From the NCBI GenBank assembly GCA_029287755.1, contig JARFQM010000454.1, forward strand, positions 1 to 15,101: a stretch of 15,101 bases of DNA, read 5' to 3'. The stretch is from Desulfofustis sp. (lineage in GTDB: Bacteria > Desulfobacterota > Desulfobulbia > Desulfobulbales > Desulfocapsaceae). The position numbers and the translations under genes were made by a program. The notes beneath the pieces were generated by a model. It searched no databases, was not told the origin of the DNA, and saw only the letters and a program-made list of their open reading frames with translations. Positions within the stretch are counted from its first letter, which is position 1. Each line of letters opens with the position of its first letter. Positions 13,403 to 15,101 of the stretch are shown piece by piece.

Positions 13403-14720
13403 CAACGCCGATGGCGGTCATCATACCTGCTTCGGCGTGTTCCAGGATATGACAGTGGGCAACCCAGATCCCTGTGTGTTCAGGAACCAGACCAATAACC
13501 ACAGTTTCCTTGGGACCGACCAGCACCGTGTCCCTGGTGAACGGTTCAGCTGCTGGTTTACCATTGCGTTCCAGGACCCTGAAAAAGACACCGTGAATGT
13601 GCATCGGATGCAGCCTGCCGCTGCTGTTCTGAAAGACTATTTTCTGCGGCTGACCGAGCTTGATGTCCACCTTGTCCGAGTCCGGCCAGAGCTTCTGGTT
13701 CATTCCCCAGCCGATGCCCAGCTCACCGCCGCGGAAGGCATTGAGATCCCAGGTCTTGGTGACAGGCACCCCATCAAAAAGTTCCGCTGGAATAAAATTG
13801 TCGACCACAGGGGGGGCGAACCCCGGTGTTGACACGGATGGCTCATCTGCAACCCTGATGGCCGCCAGTTGAAATTTTTTTCTAGAAAAGCCGTCTTTCA
13901 ACGTAAAAATCTTTCCACCGCCGTCTGTAGGGACAGTCACGTCCAGATCGATACGGTTACCGGGAGAGAGGTAAAAGCCCCCCAAGGGGAAGACCTCAGA
14001 AACGGGTCTGCCGTCAACAGCTATGACTTCTGCCGTCAGATCGTCCAGTTGTGGCTGAAATACCCGGGCGTTGGCCCCGTTGATCAGTCGTATTCTCACC
14101 CGTTCGCCTGGTGTGACGGTGAATTCCGGTGTAACTTTTCCGTTTACCGTCGGCACATTGCCCCAGCGCCCATCGTGCATGAGGTCATGCGGAGTATTGA
14201 AGCGGGGATATATAGTGCCGTTTTTCTGGAGCAGCCAATCGTCCAACAGCAGCACCAGTTCACGGGACCACGGCTGCGTATCCTGCTCATCAACGATCAG
14301 AACCCCCTTGAGGCCCCGCTCCAGCTGTTCGCTGTTGTTAAAGTGAGGGTGGTACCAGTACGTACCGGCCTCTTTCAACTCCAGGTTGTAGACAAATGAA
14401 TGGCCGGGCTGCACCGCCTCCTGGGTTACGCCGGGCACACCGTCCATGGCGTTGTCGATTCTCAGGCCGTGCCAGTGTATCGTCGACGGCTCATCCAGCC
14501 GGTTATTGAAATTTATAGTGAGAGTCGTTCCCTGGCGAGCCCGGATAGTCGGGCCCGGGGTCTGACCGTTGTACTGCCAGACCGGCGTATCGACAGTGAA
14601 GAAGGGGAATTTTAAACTCCCAGCAGAGGCCGTGAGTTCCAGGTCTCGCGAAGCTGACAGGAGTTGAGCGGGTGCACTGATGATAAAGATGAAGTAAAGA
14701 AAAATGGTCAGGTATCTCAT
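13395..14720 (-). CDS. Secreted multicopper oxidase (laccase/CueO-like)
   Basis: This 441-residue periplasmic enzyme oxidises a substrate at a type-1 copper and reduces O2 to water at a trinuclear copper centre. All four copper-binding blocks are present: HWHG (82-86, H82 and H84), YWYHPHF (121-127, H124 and H126), HPMHIHGVFF (371-380) and HCHILEHAEAGM (422-433) with the T1 Cys423 and axial Met433. A signal peptide spans about 1-23. I chose the ATG at 14720 because it starts the signal sequence and has AGGG 8 nt upstream; the frame is open to 14822, but that part runs into the cytochrome gene and is not secretion-like. No long methionine-rich insert of the CueO kind is seen. The physiological substrate (Cu+, Fe2+, Mn2+ or organic) is unknown. 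It follows the cytochrome c gene by about 40 bp. Confidence 0.93.
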   Translation of the reverse strand: MRYLTIFLYFIFIISAPAQLLSASRDLELTASAGSLKFPFFTVDTPVWQYNGQTPGPTIRARQGTTLTINFNNRLDEPSTIHWHGLRIDNAMDGVPGVTQEAVQPGHSFVYNLELKEAGTYWYHPHFNNSEQLERGLKGVLIVDEQDTQPWSRELVLLLDDWLLQKNGTIYPRFNTPHDLMHDGRWGNVPTVNGKVTPEFTVTPGERVRIRLINGANARVFQPQLDDLTAEVIAVDGRPVSEVFPLGGFYLSPGNRIDLDVTVPTDGGGKIFTLKDGFSRKKFQLAAIRVADEPSVSTPGFAPPVVDNFIPAELFDGVPVTKTWDLNAFRGGELGIGWGMNQKLWPDSDKVDIKLGQPQKIVFQNSSGRLHPMHIHGVFFRVLERNGKPAAEPFTRDTVLVGPKETVVIGLVPEHTGIWVAHCHILEHAEAGMMTAIGVDK

Positions 14721-14760
14721 GATCGCATCCCTATTTTGTCTTAAGCCCTGCCGGCACCGG

Positions 14761-15101
14761 CTATTTCGCCTCCTGCCTGATATAATAGATGATCTGCCAC
14801 TTCTCTTCGTCCGTAAGCTCATCTTTAAAAGACGGCATTTCGCCCCGGCCTTCGTTTATTTTCCAGAAAAAATCACCGTCTGTATGGGTTTTCAGCCGCT
14901 GCTTCAAGTCGGGTGCATCGATGGCGAGCCCCGCTTCCTCGGCCTTCAGTCCTTCAAGGTTCTCACCATGGCAGGCGGCGCAATTGTCGAGGTAGGCCTC
15001 CTTGCCCTTTCGTGCCGATTCCGCATCCAAAACAATGGGATTTTTCATCTCGGCCGCTTCCTTGGGCGCCATCCAGCTGTGAGCCATGACCTGCATTGTC
15101 G
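14761..15101 (-). CDS. Mono-haem cytochrome c, N-terminal signal outside window (partial)
   Basis: The frame is open to the right edge; 112 residues are visible. A single haem-binding CAACH lies at residues 39-43 counted from an in-frame ATG at 15096, with the axial Met in GRGEMPSF (M87) before the DELTDEEKWQIIYYIRQ C-terminal helix, the standard class-I cytochrome c plan. The region HSWMAPKEAAEMKNPI before the haem resembles the mature start of such proteins, so the true start and signal peptide should lie beyond the window, and ATG 15096 is probably internal. It is transcribed toward the multicopper oxidase, 40 bp upstream of it, so it may be the electron partner of that oxidase or share a respiratory chain with it. 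Confidence 0.9.
   Translation of the reverse strand, partial: TMQVMAHSWMAPKEAAEMKNPIVLDAESARKGKEAYLDNCAACHGENLEGLKAEEAGLAIDAPDLKQRLKTHTDGDFFWKINEGRGEMPSFKDELTDEEKWQIIYYIRQEAK

Noticed and set aside
13869..14399. 176-codon plus-strand frame opposite the multicopper oxidase
   Set aside because: It is antisense to a gene carrying all copper motifs and shows no recognisable domain.
14721..14822. 34-residue N-terminal extension of the multicopper oxidase
   Set aside because: It runs into the cytochrome c gene and would place a basic, non-secretory stretch before the signal peptide.

Overview
The window (about 15.1 kb, roughly 50% GC or slightly above, dense bacterial gene layout) comes from a Gram-negative bacterium: it has Tat and Sec signal peptides, a lipoprotein with a lipobox, a periplasmic-type cytochrome c, YceI and binding-protein-dependent uptake. 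A CISM-type molybdoenzyme with its chaperone, polyferredoxin-like Fe-S proteins and a DtxR-type (not Fur-type) operator suggest an anaerobic or microaerobic respirer. Desulfobacterota is my best guess, from gene style only; nothing here fixes the taxon.

Region 1 (1-3947, + strand) is a molybdoenzyme respiratory cluster: the 3' end of the catalytic subunit, its four-cluster Fe-S subunit, a perfect 15-bp hairpin, a TorD-family chaperone, an unusual multi-[4Fe-4S] protein with a cysteine-containing middle domain, and a TauE/SafE-family anion exporter overlapping it by 4 bp. No NrfD-type membrane anchor is seen. The substrate is not readable; the exporter makes a sulfur oxyanion a reasonable guess.

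Region 2 (6947 down to 4045, - strand) is the most interesting part. It is a tight four-gene unit encoding, in transcription order, a two-part lipoprotein, a twin-arginine-exported Ser/Gly repeat protein, an HPr-kinase-like P-loop protein with a non-standard P-loop, and a small PqqD-like peptide-binding protein. A PqqD-like carrier and a serine-kinase-like enzyme beside an exported protein made mostly of serine and glycine looks like a modification-and-export cassette in which the Ser-rich protein is the substrate. That link is inference.

Region 3 (6948-7542) is about 600 bp with no convincing gene; it holds a T13A6 tract. Region 4 (7543-9222) is a divergent pair, a secreted YceI protein and a LysR regulator, with five TGCA half-sites just upstream of the regulator.

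Region 5 (9223-13243) is a ferric-iron ABC transporter operon (binding protein, fused permease, ATPase) behind a DtxR/IdeR/MntR-like palindrome. Region 6 (13395 to the window end, - strand) encodes a mono-haem cytochrome c, cut by the window edge, followed by a secreted multicopper oxidase. Iron uptake, a multicopper oxidase and a cytochrome c lie side by side, but are convergently transcribed as separate units.
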